NCBI RefSeq assembly: GCF_900156455.1
Contig: NZ_FTNQ01000003.1
Coordinates: 1 to 64,000 of the forward strand
Reading direction: 5' to 3'
DNA: 64,000 nucleotides
Origin: Microbacterium sp. RURRCA19A
GTDB lineage: Bacteria > Actinomycetota > Actinomycetes > Actinomycetales > Microbacteriaceae
This document shows positions 34,035-42,264 of this stretch, piece by piece. The position numbers were made by a program, and so were the translations under genes. The notes below the pieces were generated by a model. That model had not been told where the DNA came from. It saw only the letters and a program-made list of their open reading frames with translations, and searched no databases. Each line of letters starts with the position of its first letter. Position 1 is the stretch's first letter.

Positions 34035-34904
34035 TCAACGGGGTCCGTGGAGGTGGGCGCGGGTCATCTCGTCGTACTCCTCGTCGCTGAGATCGTCGAA
34101 GCCCTTCGCCTCGGCGCGGTCGGTGCGCATCCACCGCACCATCAGGATCACGAGGATCGGGACGTCGGCGAACTCGGCGATGAACCAGATGAGGTCGCCG
34201 GCGAGATGCTGGTCGTGGAGCGCGGAAGGCCACCACGACAGCGCCTGTCCGGCATCCGGGACCAGGTCGAGCACCGTGTCGTTGAGGCGGAGCAGCAGGC
34301 CCGGGACGGAATCGATGAGGAGCTCGACGAACGCGAGCAGGAACTCGATCGCGATGAAGGTCCCGGTGTGGACGACGCCGAGCGCCATCATCGGCAGCAC
34401 CATCGCGAGACCCACCAGCGGCACGACGATCCCGAGGGACGCCTCGATCACGGGGTTCACCCGCAGGATGCCGGCCACCGGCGTGAGGAAGAGGCAGAAC
34501 ACCGCGGCGATCACGACGGTGGCGACCATCGCGTTGCCGGTGATCCGCACGAAGCGGGTCGCGAGCAGGCGGTCGAGTCGTGCCCGGCCCCGGTCGTCCG
34601 TCGCGCGGGAGTACAGCTCCAGCGGGCGTCCCGCGGCGATGCCGGCGGGGACCGCGAAGATCAGCAGCGCGATGCGGGTCGAGAACGCCCAGCGCAGCTC
34701 CGCCGAGTACGTCCCGAGGAAACCCAGTTCGATCAGCGCGTACGGCGCGAGGCCGAGGGCGAAGAACCCGATCGTGCGCAGCACCGGCCAGGTCTCGCCG
34801 CGTCGGCGGACACGCACCACCCCGGCGATGTAGGCGGCGGATGCCACGAGGACCACGCCGAGCGGAACGGGCGCGGCGTGCCAGGTGGTCAGGAGGACAT
34901 GCAG
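34035..34904 (-). CDS. ctaG: Cytochrome c oxidase assembly protein CtaG-like, start uncertain
   Basis: A caa3-type CtaG membrane protein (~289 residues, 7 helices) required for copper insertion into cytochrome c oxidase. Marks include LLTTWHAAP at the start, FALGLAPYALIE, and ADLIWF-like AGDLIWFIAEFADVPILVILMVRW (part shown). The tail SDEEYDEMTRAHL is common. No ATG or GTG lies at the expected start: the conserved LHVLLTTWH begins with CTG 34904. Either CTG is used or translation starts further inside at a GTG. It follows the SGNH gene by ~30 bases. Confidence 0.8.
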   Translation of the reverse strand: MHVLLTTWHAAPVPLGVVLVASAAYIAGVVRVRRRGETWPVLRTIGFFALGLAPYALIELGFLGTYSAELRWAFSTRIALLIFAVPAGIAAGRPLELYSRATDDRGRARLDRLLATRFVRITGNAMVATVVIAAVFCLFLTPVAGILRVNPVIEASLGIVVPLVGLAMVLPMMALGVVHTGTFIAIEFLLAFVELLIDSVPGLLLRLNDTVLDLVPDAGQALSWWPSALHDQHLAGDLIWFIAEFADVPILVILMVRWMRTDRAEAKGFDDLSDEEYDEMTRAHLHGPR

Positions 34905-34935
34905 AGGAGGCGTGCCAGAACGGTAGGCCCGACGG

Positions 34936-35745
34936 CTATGCGTTTGCCGGGACCCCGGTCTCCTGCAGCGCGGCCAGCACCGCGGGGAGCAGGGCGTCGG
35001 CGGTGCGCCGGTATCCGAGCGCGCTGGGGTGGAAGCGGTCGACGCTGAACATCTCCTCCGGGCGTTCGGCGAACACCGGTCCCACCGCGCGGGCGAGGGC
35101 CACGACCCGCCCGCCCGCACGATGCACGGCGGCGGCCTGCGCCGCGGCGAGCTGGCGCGACGAGCGCGCCGCGAGCGCGCGGAGCGGCTGCGGGATCGCG
35201 CGGAGCGTGCCCAGGTCGGGGCAGGTCCCGACCACCACGGGGATGCCGCGGCCTCCCAGGTCGCGCACGACCTGTTCGAGCTGCCCGGCGGCGCGGGCGG
35301 CGGGGATCCGGTGCGTCACGTCGTTGCCGCCGACGACGATCACCGCGACGTCGGCCCGGGAGGACTCCGGGACGGCCGCGACCTGCCGCGCGAGCGCGGA
35401 GGTCTCGGAGCCGACCACGGCCGCGGTCCGGAGGCGCACGGGACGCCCCTCCGCCCGCGCGATCCCCTTCGCGAGCCGGGCCCCCAGGGTGTCGCGACGG
35501 TGACCGGCGCCCAGACCCGCCGCGATCGAATCGCCGAGCAGGAGCAGCTCGACCGGAGTGCCCGAGTGTTTCTTCCGCCGCCAGACGCGGTCGGCATCCA
35601 GGGCCTGCTCGCCGAGCGGCTTGCCGATGCGTCGGCGGGCGATCGCGGCCTGCCGCGCGATGAGGGTGCGCATCCCCACCGCGGCGGTGCCCAGCACCGC
35701 GACCGACGATGCCACGGTCACCGTGATCGGTCGACGCGTCCGCAT
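34936..35745 (-). CDS. SGNH/GDSL hydrolase family protein
   Basis: A 269-residue esterase/lipase-like protein. An N-terminal hydrophobic stretch (ITVTVASSVAVLGTAAVGM) could be a signal anchor. SGNH blocks: S73 in LLGDSIAAGLG, GGND (139-142) in block III, and D236-x2-H239 in VDRFHPSALGY. Such proteins deacylate lipids or carbohydrates; the substrate is unknown. The ATG at 35745 was chosen at the start of the basic residues before the hydrophobic segment. The ctaG-like gene lies directly downstream, so they may be co-transcribed. Confidence 0.9.
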   Translation of the reverse strand: MRTRRPITVTVASSVAVLGTAAVGMRTLIARQAAIARRRIGKPLGEQALDADRVWRRKKHSGTPVELLLLGDSIAAGLGAGHRRDTLGARLAKGIARAEGRPVRLRTAAVVGSETSALARQVAAVPESSRADVAVIVVGGNDVTHRIPAARAAGQLEQVVRDLGGRGIPVVVGTCPDLGTLRAIPQPLRALAARSSRQLAAAQAAAVHRAGGRVVALARAVGPVFAERPEEMFSVDRFHPSALGYRRTADALLPAVLAALQETGVPANA

Positions 35746-35804
35746 GCCGTCATCCCATCGCGCCGCGGTGAACGGCGGGTGACGCAGGCGACCCGCCGCC
35801 CAGG

Positions 35805-37082
35805 TCAGTCGAGGGGCTTGATCTCCAGCGACTCGACCGTGGTGTCGGCGCGCACCGTCGCGAACGACGCGTAGCCGTCGGCGCTCGAGCGCTCGAGCAG
35901 CGCCTTCAGGTTCTTCGGCCGCTGCTCCAGGCGCACCCGGGAGCCCTCGGCCACCAGGGCGGCTTTGAGTCGCAGCAGGGTCGACAGCGGAACGTCGCGA
36001 TCGTGCACCAGCACGAGGGACCGCTCGCCCGAGTCGTCGGCATCCTGGAGCAGGTCGACGATCCGTTCGAACCCGATCGAGAAGCCGACCGCCGGCACGT
36101 CCTGTCCGAGGAACCTGCCGATCATGCCGTCGTAGCGGCCCCCGCCGCCGAGCGAGTAGTCGACGCTCGGGTGCGCGAGCTCGAAGATCGTGCCGGTGTA
36201 GTAGCCCATGCCGCGGACCAGGAACGGGTCGAACCGCAGGGGGGCCTCGGCGCCGCGCGCGGCGGCGACGGTGTCGCCGAGGGCGACAAGGTGGTCGACG
36301 ATCTCGTCCGGGATGCCGGCCGGCAGCGCCGCGCGGATGCCGGCCGCATCGAAGCCCGCGTCGTCGGAGCCCGGCCGGTCGAGGTATGCGGCGAAAGCGT
36401 CGACGGCGTCCGCAGTCGCGCCCCGCTCGCGCAGCTCGGCCACGACCCCGGAGGTCCCGATCTTGTCGAGCTTGTCGATCGTGATGAGGACGCCCGGGCG
36501 CTCCTCCGCGAGGAAGCCGAACACGTCGAGCATCGCGTCGAGCGCGCGCCGGTCGTTGACGCGGATGACGCCGCCCTCGAGCCCGAGCGCGTCGAGCACG
36601 TCGAGGCTCGCGGTCATGAGCTCGGCCTCCGCGCGCGACGAGGGGTCGCCGATGATGTCGATGTCGCACTGCACGAACTGGCGGTAGCGCCCCTTCTGCG
36701 GCCGCTCCGCGCGCCAGACGGGCGCCATCTGGATCGCGCGGAACACCGTCGGCAGCTGCGCGCGGTTGGTCGCGTAGAACCGGGCGAGCGGAACCGTCAG
36801 GTCGTACCGCAGCCCGAGGTCGGCCAGCGCTGACGGATCCTCGGCCGCGGCGCGGATCGCCTCGGCATCCATCCCCCGCTTGAGGATGCTGAACGAGAGT
36901 TTCTCGTTATCGCCGCCCATGCCGGCGTGCAGGCGCGAGTACTCCTCCATGACCGGCGTCTCGATCTCGTCGAAGCCGTGCGCGCGGTAGCGCTCGCGGA
37001 TGACGGCGAGCACGCGCTCGCGACGGGCCTTGTCAGCGGGGAGGAAGTCGCGCATGCCGCGCGGCGGGTTCACGGATGCCAC
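35805..37082 (-). CDS. hisS: Histidyl-tRNA synthetase
   Basis: A 425-residue class II synthetase charging tRNA-His. Motif 2 FRAIQMAPVWRAERPQKGRYRQF (part: WRAERPQKGRYR), the histidine-binding LVRGMGYYTGTIFE and motif 3 AVGFSIGFERIVDLL are visible, and the C-terminal anticodon-binding domain ends in VESLEIKPLD. I chose GTG 37082 (ASVNPPRGMRDFLP), 6 nt from AACAAT; GTG 37073 is also possible. A CCAGATCACGTG repeat lies ~55 bases upstream. Confidence 0.96.
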   Translation of the reverse strand: MASVNPPRGMRDFLPADKARRERVLAVIRERYRAHGFDEIETPVMEEYSRLHAGMGGDNEKLSFSILKRGMDAEAIRAAAEDPSALADLGLRYDLTVPLARFYATNRAQLPTVFRAIQMAPVWRAERPQKGRYRQFVQCDIDIIGDPSSRAEAELMTASLDVLDALGLEGGVIRVNDRRALDAMLDVFGFLAEERPGVLITIDKLDKIGTSGVVAELRERGATADAVDAFAAYLDRPGSDDAGFDAAGIRAALPAGIPDEIVDHLVALGDTVAAARGAEAPLRFDPFLVRGMGYYTGTIFELAHPSVDYSLGGGGRYDGMIGRFLGQDVPAVGFSIGFERIVDLLQDADDSGERSLVLVHDRDVPLSTLLRLKAALVAEGSRVRLEQRPKNLKALLERSSADGYASFATVRADTTVESLEIKPLD

Positions 37083-37139
37083 GTCTCCATTGTTCCAGGC
37101 TCGGCCGCGGCGTCCGCGCGTGCGTTTCGCGTGGGGGCC

Positions 37140-37151
37140 CCAGATCACGTG
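37140..37151 (+). repeat. CCAGATCACGTG half-site upstream of hisS
   Basis: First of three copies of CCAGATCACGTG around mazG. It lies ~58 bases before the hisS start. Confidence 0.6.
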
Positions 37152-37198
37152 CACTCGCCGAAAGCACCCGCTACGGCGCGTCGCGACGTGTGATCTCG

Positions 37199-37218
37199 GC
37201 CAGATCACGTGATCTGGC
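37199..37218. repeat. 20-bp perfect palindrome GCCAGATCACGTGATCTGGC
   Basis: A complete palindrome with no loop, 3 bases after the mazG stop codon. It consists of two half-sites identical to the copies at 37140 and 37974. A degenerate copy (ACGTGTGATCTCGG) lies at 37186-37199. Confidence 0.8.
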
Positions 37219-37221
37219 GAC

Positions 37222-37860
37222 TCACTTGTCGGACTCGGCGGCGCGCACCTCGGCGGAGAGGCGCCGGACGCGCTCGCGGAGGGCGCGGTCGGCATCCCAC
37301 CCGCGCGCGCGGGCCTGCTGCACCAGCACGAGCAGGGCGTCGCCGAGTTCGGCCTCGCTCGCCGGGTCCGCGAGGCGATGCGCCGGAGCGACGACGCCGA
37401 CCTGCGCGGCCTTGCCGAGCACCTTCTGCGCCAGGGCGAGAGAGGGCATGTGCTCGGAGACGCCGTCCAGCACGCTCGTGCGCTCGCGCTTCTCGGCGGC
37501 CTTCGCCGCGTTCCAGTGCACGAGCACCTCTTCGGGAGTGGATGCCACGGCGTCGCCGAACACGTGGGGGTGGCGACGGACCATCTTCTCGGTGAGCCCG
37601 CGGGCCACGTCGTCGATGTCGAACGGATCCTCGGCGTCGCCCGCGGCGATCTCGGCGTGGAACAGCACCTGCCACAGCAGGTCGCCCAGTTCCTCCTTCA
37701 GGTCGGCCCGGGTCCCCGATTCCACGGCGTCGATGACCTCGGCGCTCTCCTCGACCAGGTACGGCACGAGGTCGCGGTGGTCGATCGTCTGCGTCCAGAC
37801 GCAGCGCTCGCGCACCGCGCGCATCGTCTCGGCGGCCTCGCGCAACGCGTCGTCGCTCAC
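37222..37860 (-). CDS. mazG: MazG family nucleoside triphosphate pyrophosphohydrolase
   Basis: A 212-residue house-cleaning NTP pyrophosphatase. The first MazG domain has the metal-binding EExxE...ExxD pattern (LVEESAEVIDAVES and DLKEELGDLLWQVLFHAEIA). The second half (EKMVRRHPHVFGD, VLVHWNAAKAAEK, LADPASEAELGDALLVL) is the degenerate C-terminal domain. The start GTG 37860 was chosen because GGAGGAGGGACC precedes it; ATG 37884 would add 8 residues. The gene is flanked on both sides by CACGTGATCTGG sequences. Confidence 0.93.
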   Translation of the reverse strand: MSDDALREAAETMRAVRERCVWTQTIDHRDLVPYLVEESAEVIDAVESGTRADLKEELGDLLWQVLFHAEIAAGDAEDPFDIDDVARGLTEKMVRRHPHVFGDAVASTPEEVLVHWNAAKAAEKRERTSVLDGVSEHMPSLALAQKVLGKAAQVGVVAPAHRLADPASEAELGDALLVLVQQARARGWDADRALRERVRRLSAEVRAAESDK

Positions 37861-37973
37861 GGTCCCTCCTCCCGCGGCATCCATGCGCCGCTCGTGCCGA
37901 GTATCCCCCGGTCCCGGGTCCCGCGCGCCGAAGCCCGGCACAACTCCCGCCGTTTGTGTCGCCCGAGGGCTAC

Positions 37974-37987
37974 CACGTGATCTGGCC
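37974..37987 (+). repeat. CACGTGATCTGGCC half-site in the ppc promoter region
   Basis: Third copy of the repeat, inverted relative to the first. It covers the place where a -35 element of ppc would be (the -10 is at 38003). Confidence 0.6.
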
Positions 37988-38002
37988 GCAACGTGACGCA
38001 AC

Positions 38003-38008
38003 TATCCT
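38003..38008 (+). promoter_or_regulatory. -10 element TATCCT, leaderless ppc promoter
   Basis: TATCCT is 7 nt from GTG 38016. Confidence 0.6.
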
Positions 38009-38015
38009 GGGGCGT

Positions 38016-40688
38016 GTGCGTGAACTGACCCCGACCGAGGCCATCGACCTCGTGGGCCGCTTCGAAGCCGGCCAAGAGCTTCCCGAGCAGATGCGCGCCG
38101 ACGTGCGCCTGCTCGGTTCCCTGCTGGGCCGGGTACTGCGAGAGAGCGGCTCCCCCGGCCTGTACGACGACGTCGAGAAGCTGCGATCGGCGACGATCCA
38201 GGCGTACACCGACGAGACGCCCGAAGCGTTCGAGCGCGCCGCGGCCATCGCCGACGGCTTCTCGATCGCCCGCGCCGACGAGGTGGCCCGCGCATTCACC
38301 GCGTACTTCCACCTCGTCAACCTCGTCGAGGAGCACCAGCGCGTCCGTGTCCTCCGCGAGCGCGGTGACCGGCCCTCCCGCGGCGGCACGCCCGACACGA
38401 TCGCCGCGGCCTTCGAACGGCTCGCCGGCGAGGTCGGCGAGGAGACCGCCCTGTCCCGACTCCAGGCGCTCCGGTTCCACCCCGTCTTCACCGCGCACCC
38501 CACCGAGGCCCGCCGCCGCGCGATCTCCACCAGCATCCGCCGCCTGTCCGAGCTGCTCGGCGAGCACGACGCCGCCGCCGAGAACGACACCGAGGTCCGC
38601 CGCACCGAGCGCCGCATGCTCGAGGAGATCGACACGCTGTGGCGCACGGCGCCGCTGCGCCGCGAGAAGCCGTCCCCGGTGGACGAGGTGCGTTCGGTCA
38701 TGGCGGTGTTCGACGAGACGCTGTACACCGCGGTTCCGCGCGTCTACCGCCGGATCGACGACATCCTCCAGGGCGAGGCGGCCGGGGCGAAGGCCCCCAT
38801 CGTGAAGCCGTTCGTACGCGTCGGCTCGTGGGTCGGCGGAGACCGCGACGGCAATCCGTTCGTCACGGCATCCGTCACCCGCAAGGCCGCCGCCATCGCG
38901 AGCGAGCACGTGCTCCTGGGCCTCGAGCGCACGACCCAGCGGGTCGGCCGGGGCCTGACCCTGGATGCCGAGACCACCCCGCCGAGCGACGCGCTGCTGG
39001 CGCTGTGGAACCGGCTGCGCGCCGCCGATGAAGACGCCGCGGCCGAGATCGCCGAGCGGTCGCCCGCGGAGCCGCACCGACGGATCCTGCTGCTCCTCGC
39101 CCGCAAGATCGCGGCGACGCGGACGCGCAATGCCGACCTCGCCTACCGCGACCCGGAGCATCTGCTGACCGATCTCCGCACCGTGCAGGACTCGCTGGTC
39201 GCCGCCGGGGCGGCGCGCCAGGCCTACGGCTCGCTGCAGCGCCTGATCTGGCAGGTCGAGACCTACGGATTCCACCTCACCGAGCTCGAGGTGCGTCAGC
39301 ACTCCGCCGTCCACCGGAAGGTGCTCGACGAGCTGCGCTCGGGCGCGGCGCGCAGCGAGCTGACCGACGAGGTCCTCGAGGTCTTCCGCTCCATCGCCTA
39401 CGTGCAGGAGCGGTTCGGGCCCCGCGCGGCCGGCCGTTACATCGTGTCGTTCACGCAGTCCGCGGAAGACCTCGCGAACGTGCACGAGCTCGCGTCGTAC
39501 GCGATGGGCCCGGACGAAGCGCTGCCGGTGCTCGACGTCATCCCGCTGTTCGAGACGTTCGCCGACCTGCAGGCGGCCCCCGGAATCCTGGCCGAGATCG
39601 TGGGGCACCCCGCGTTCGTCCGCCGATTGGATGCCACCGGCCGCCGCCTCGAGGTCATGCTCGGCTACTCCGACTCGTCGAAGGACGTCGGGCCGGTCGC
39701 GGCGAACCTCGCGCTGTACGAGGCGCAGGCGAAGATCTCGACGTGGGCCGAGGCGGAGGGCATCGAGCTGACGCTCTTCCACGGCCGCGGCGGGGCCCTC
39801 GGGCGCGGCGGCGGACCCGCCAACTCCGCGATCCTCGCGCAGCCGCCGCACTCCGTCGACGGCCGGTTCAAGCTCACCGAGCAGGGCGAGGTCATCTTCG
39901 CCCGCTACGGCGACCCCGACATCGCGATGCGCCACATCGACCAGGTCGCGGCCGCGGTGCTCACGGCATCCTCCCCCTCGATCGAGCGTCGCAACCGCGG
40001 GGCGGCCGAGGCGTTCGCCGACGTGGCCGCCACGATGGACGTCGCCTCGCGCGAACGGTTCTTCGCCCTCGTGAAGGCGCCCGGCTTCGCGCCGTGGTTC
40101 GCGACCGTGACGCCCATGGAGGAGCTCGGCCACCTCGCGCTCGGCTCTCGCCCGGCCCGACGCGGGCTGTCGGTGGAGTCGCTGGAAGACCTGCGCGCGA
40201 TCCCGTGGGTGTTCTCGTGGACGCAGGCGCGCATCAACCTGGCCGGCTGGTTCGGCCTGGGCACCGCGCTCGACGCGGTCGGCGACGAGCAGCGCCTGCG
40301 CGACGCGTACGAGCAGTGGCCGCTGTTCCGCACGATGATCGACAACGTCGCGATGAGCCTCGCCAAGGCCGACGCGCGGATCGCCCGCCGCTATCTGGCA
40401 CTCGGCGACCGCGACGACCTCGCGGGACTCGTCATGGACGAGATGGTTCTCACCCGGACGTGGGTCGAGCGCATCACCGGCGGCGAACTCCTGGGCAACA
40501 AGCCGGTGCTGCAGCGCGCGGTGAAGATGCGCAGCCCCTACGTCGACGCGCTGTCGCTCCTGCAGCTGCGGGCTCTGCGGGCGCTCCGCGACGTGGACGC
40601 CGAGGACCCGACCCCGGATGCCGAGCACCAGCGTCTGCTGCTGCTGTCGGTGAGCGGCGTGGCTGCGGGTCTGCAGAACACGGGCTGA
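38016..40688 (+). CDS. ppc: Phosphoenolpyruvate carboxylase
   Basis: An 890-residue anaplerotic enzyme adding bicarbonate to PEP to make oxaloacetate. The catalytic His is H161 in FTAHPTEARRR, and the second catalytic region GYSDSSKDVG and the loop FHGRGGALGRGGGP are intact. Full length for the family. GTG 38016 is supported by the TATCCT spacing; an earlier frame start at 37956 would read through the promoter. A long open antisense frame opposite this gene is not a gene. Control by the AGATCACGTG-binding factor is possible. Confidence 0.97.
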   Translation: MRELTPTEAIDLVGRFEAGQELPEQMRADVRLLGSLLGRVLRESGSPGLYDDVEKLRSATIQAYTDETPEAFERAAAIADGFSIARADEVARAFTAYFHLVNLVEEHQRVRVLRERGDRPSRGGTPDTIAAAFERLAGEVGEETALSRLQALRFHPVFTAHPTEARRRAISTSIRRLSELLGEHDAAAENDTEVRRTERRMLEEIDTLWRTAPLRREKPSPVDEVRSVMAVFDETLYTAVPRVYRRIDDILQGEAAGAKAPIVKPFVRVGSWVGGDRDGNPFVTASVTRKAAAIASEHVLLGLERTTQRVGRGLTLDAETTPPSDALLALWNRLRAADEDAAAEIAERSPAEPHRRILLLLARKIAATRTRNADLAYRDPEHLLTDLRTVQDSLVAAGAARQAYGSLQRLIWQVETYGFHLTELEVRQHSAVHRKVLDELRSGAARSELTDEVLEVFRSIAYVQERFGPRAAGRYIVSFTQSAEDLANVHELASYAMGPDEALPVLDVIPLFETFADLQAAPGILAEIVGHPAFVRRLDATGRRLEVMLGYSDSSKDVGPVAANLALYEAQAKISTWAEAEGIELTLFHGRGGALGRGGGPANSAILAQPPHSVDGRFKLTEQGEVIFARYGDPDIAMRHIDQVAAAVLTASSPSIERRNRGAAEAFADVAATMDVASRERFFALVKAPGFAPWFATVTPMEELGHLALGSRPARRGLSVESLEDLRAIPWVFSWTQARINLAGWFGLGTALDAVGDEQRLRDAYEQWPLFRTMIDNVAMSLAKADARIARRYLALGDRDDLAGLVMDEMVLTRTWVERITGGELLGNKPVLQRAVKMRSPYVDALSLLQLRALRALRDVDAEDPTPDAEHQRLLLLSVSGVAAGLQNTG

Positions 40689-40835
40689 TCCGTTCCGACA
40701 CGCGGACCGACGCCCCGCGTACCGTCCCGCGGAGTCCACGACCGACACGCCGCCCACGGCCGACCATCGACGGCGAGTCGCCGACGAACTCCGCACGACG
40801 GCACGGCATGGCACCGACGGCGCGGCACCGCGGCG

Positions 40836-40851
40836 CGGCATCCGGATGCCG
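40836..40851. repeat. Head-to-head pair of GGATGCC words, 16-bp palindrome
   Basis: CGGCATCCGGATGCCG is a perfect palindrome made from two opposed copies of the over-represented heptamer, between the convergent ppc and gamma carbonic anhydrase genes. Confidence 0.6.
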
Positions 40852-40865
40852 AGGGCGCCCTCGTC

Positions 40866-41465
40866 TCAGTCCAGACGGCGGTCGTGCGCGTGGCGGGCGA
40901 GGCTGCGGCCGTAGCGCTCGGTCAGCTGCACCATGAGGTCCGGCGTCTCGCGATCGAGGCCGAAGACGTATCCCGGGAAGTCGAGTTCCTTCTGCGCCGC
41001 CCAGATCTCGTCGTGCCGGTCGGGCGAGAGCAGCTGCACGGGGTCGCCGACCGCGACCCACCCGATCGGCACGACCGTCTCGGGCGGCAGCACCGTGCGC
41101 AGGTGCACGATCGCGTTGATGCGCACCTCACTGCGGTCGCCGATCTGCGCGCCGTTGAACACGCGTGTGCCGGTGGCGAGGAACACCTCGTCGCCGATGT
41201 CGGCACCCGCGACGCTCGCCATCGGTCCGACCAGCGTGTGCGCACCGACGTGCACCGCGTGCGTGGAGCTCGCCCGCAGCAGCGCGTTCTCCATCACGAT
41301 GGTGTTCTCCCCCAGCACGATCCGGCTGCCCTCGGCGGTGAGGACGGCACCGTGGAGGACTTGGCATCCGGGACCGACGGTGACGTCCCCGCTGATGACC
41401 GCGGTGGGGGGGACGACGGCGTCGGGGTGGATGCGGGGCTCGGCCCCGAGGTGAGCGAAGCGCAT
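40866..41465 (-). CDS. Gamma carbonic anhydrase-like hexapeptide-repeat protein
   Basis: A 199-residue left-handed beta-helix protein. Hexapeptide turns run from IHPDAVVPPTAVISGDVTVG through GENTIVMENALLR to FLATGTRVFNGAQIG and RSEVRINAIVHLRTVL. Metal-type histidines are around THAVHVGAH and IVHLR. The C-terminal helix (DHEIWAAQKELDF-like) completes the fold. Many members have no carbonic anhydrase activity, so the function is open. ATG 41465 with GGAAGGACG upstream. It is convergent with ppc. Confidence 0.85.
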   Translation of the reverse strand: MRFAHLGAEPRIHPDAVVPPTAVISGDVTVGPGCQVLHGAVLTAEGSRIVLGENTIVMENALLRASSTHAVHVGAHTLVGPMASVAGADIGDEVFLATGTRVFNGAQIGDRSEVRINAIVHLRTVLPPETVVPIGWVAVGDPVQLLSPDRHDEIWAAQKELDFPGYVFGLDRETPDLMVQLTERYGRSLARHAHDRRLD

Positions 41466-41526
41466 GGCGGCGTCCTTCCCGTCGGTGCCCGTCAGCGTAG
41501 TCCCGCGGGCGGCGGGGAGGACATGC

Positions 41527-41742
41527 TCACTCGCGGTCGTACGCGAAGACGGCGTCGAGACCGACCCCGAACTCGCCCGCGATCTGGAAGGCGAGTTCCA
41601 GGCTCGGCGAATACCGTCCCTGCTCGATGGCGATGACCGTCTGGCGCGTCACGCCGAGGCGGCGGGCGAGTTCGGCCTGGGTGGTGCCGGCGCGCTCGCG
41701 ATGCTCGCGGATGCTGTTCGTGACGCGCGTGGGCTTGGCCAT
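41527..41742 (-). CDS. XRE-family transcriptional regulator (short)
   Basis: A 71-residue helix-turn-helix protein with no sensor domain: [47 protein letters not shown] (parts: [20 protein letters not shown]) and the tail [12 protein letters not shown]. Such proteins usually repress their own operon with an adjacent membrane protein. The start overlaps the stop of the membrane protein gene (TGATG). Likely operators are the two 18-20 bp palindromes upstream of the operon. Confidence 0.9.
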   Translation of the reverse strand: MAKPTRVTNSIREHRERAGTTQAELARRLGVTRQTVIAIEQGRYSPSLELAFQIAGEFGVGLDAVFAYDRE

Positions 41743-42176
41743 CACGGCATCCCCCGGTAGTACAGGGCGAGCCGGGCGAGGCTGCCGATGATCGCGGACA
41801 GCGCGAAGCCCGCGTAGACGGCGTTGGCGATCCAGAACAGCGGCGCCTGGACGGCGCACAGCACCAGCGCCGCGAGCCCGCCGAACACGAGGAAGGCCTG
41901 ACCGACGCGATCGCCCTGTGCGGCGATCTCGCGATCGCGCACGTCGGAACGGTGGTCGGTGTCGGGATCGCGGCGCGACTGCGCCATCCCCCACGCGATG
42001 CTCACGGCGATGGCCACGAGGATGCTCGCGACGACGGTCGAGACCATCGGCCACACCCAGTCGATGCGGTCGACAGCGGTGTCCCGTGCGACGACGAGCA
42101 TCCAGATCGTGTACACCAGCACGCCGGGAACACTGGCGATCAGCCCCGCCCAGGTGTTGCGCTCCTCGAACGACAT
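41742..42176 (-). CDS. Four-helix membrane protein, first gene of the XRE operon
   Basis: A 144-residue protein with helices at about 9-29 ([20 protein letters not shown]), 42-64, 90-112 and 116-138 and a cytoplasmic loop [21 protein letters not shown] do not recognise a named family, but small membrane proteins paired with a short XRE regulator are common in actinobacteria and Firmicutes. The ATG at 42176 has GGAGGCCGCG upstream. The partner regulator is translated by stop-start overlap. Confidence 0.8.
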   Translation of the reverse strand: MSFEERNTWAGLIASVPGVLVYTIWMLVVARDTAVDRIDWVWPMVSTVVASILVAIAVSIAWGMAQSRRDPDTDHRSDVRDREIAAQGDRVGQAFLVFGGLAALVLCAVQAPLFWIANAVYAGFALSAIIGSLARLALYYRGMP

Positions 42177-42187
42177 CGCGGCCTCCG

Positions 42188-42205
42188 TGTAAAGAAAACT
42201 TGACA
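42188..42205. promoter_or_regulatory. Operator-like palindrome 1, TGTAAAGAAAACTTGACA
   Basis: An 18-bp imperfect palindrome that agrees with operator 2 at 14 of 18 positions. It lies between the -10 and start codon of the XRE operon. Confidence 0.55.
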
Positions 42206-42210
42206 TTTCG

Positions 42211-42239
42211 ACCCTAGGACGGGCACGATCCGGTGTCAA
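42211..42239 (-). promoter_or_regulatory. Promoter TTGACA-17-TAGGGT of the XRE operon
   Basis: The minus strand has -35 TTGACA (42239-42234) and -10 TAGGGT (42216-42211) separated by exactly 17 nt. The -35 is inside operator 2. Confidence 0.7.
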
Positions 42240-42252
42240 GAATCTTTGACAC
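42233..42252. promoter_or_regulatory. Operator-like palindrome 2, GTGTCAA-N6-TTGACAC
   Basis: Perfect 7-bp inverted repeat around GAATCT. It ends 13 bases before the ATG of the divergent oxidoreductase gene, so one bound repressor could affect both genes. Confidence 0.6.
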
Positions 42253-42264
42253 CGAGGAGTCATC

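Noticed and set aside
37199..37218. The 20-bp palindrome as the mazG terminator
   Set aside because: It has no loop bases and no U-tract, and its half-sites recur in promoter regions, so a protein site or repeat is more likely.
37857..40841. 994-codon open frame on the minus strand opposite ppc
   Set aside because: Shadow of high third-position G+C in ppc; low-complexity protein with no domain, while ppc is full length with all motifs.
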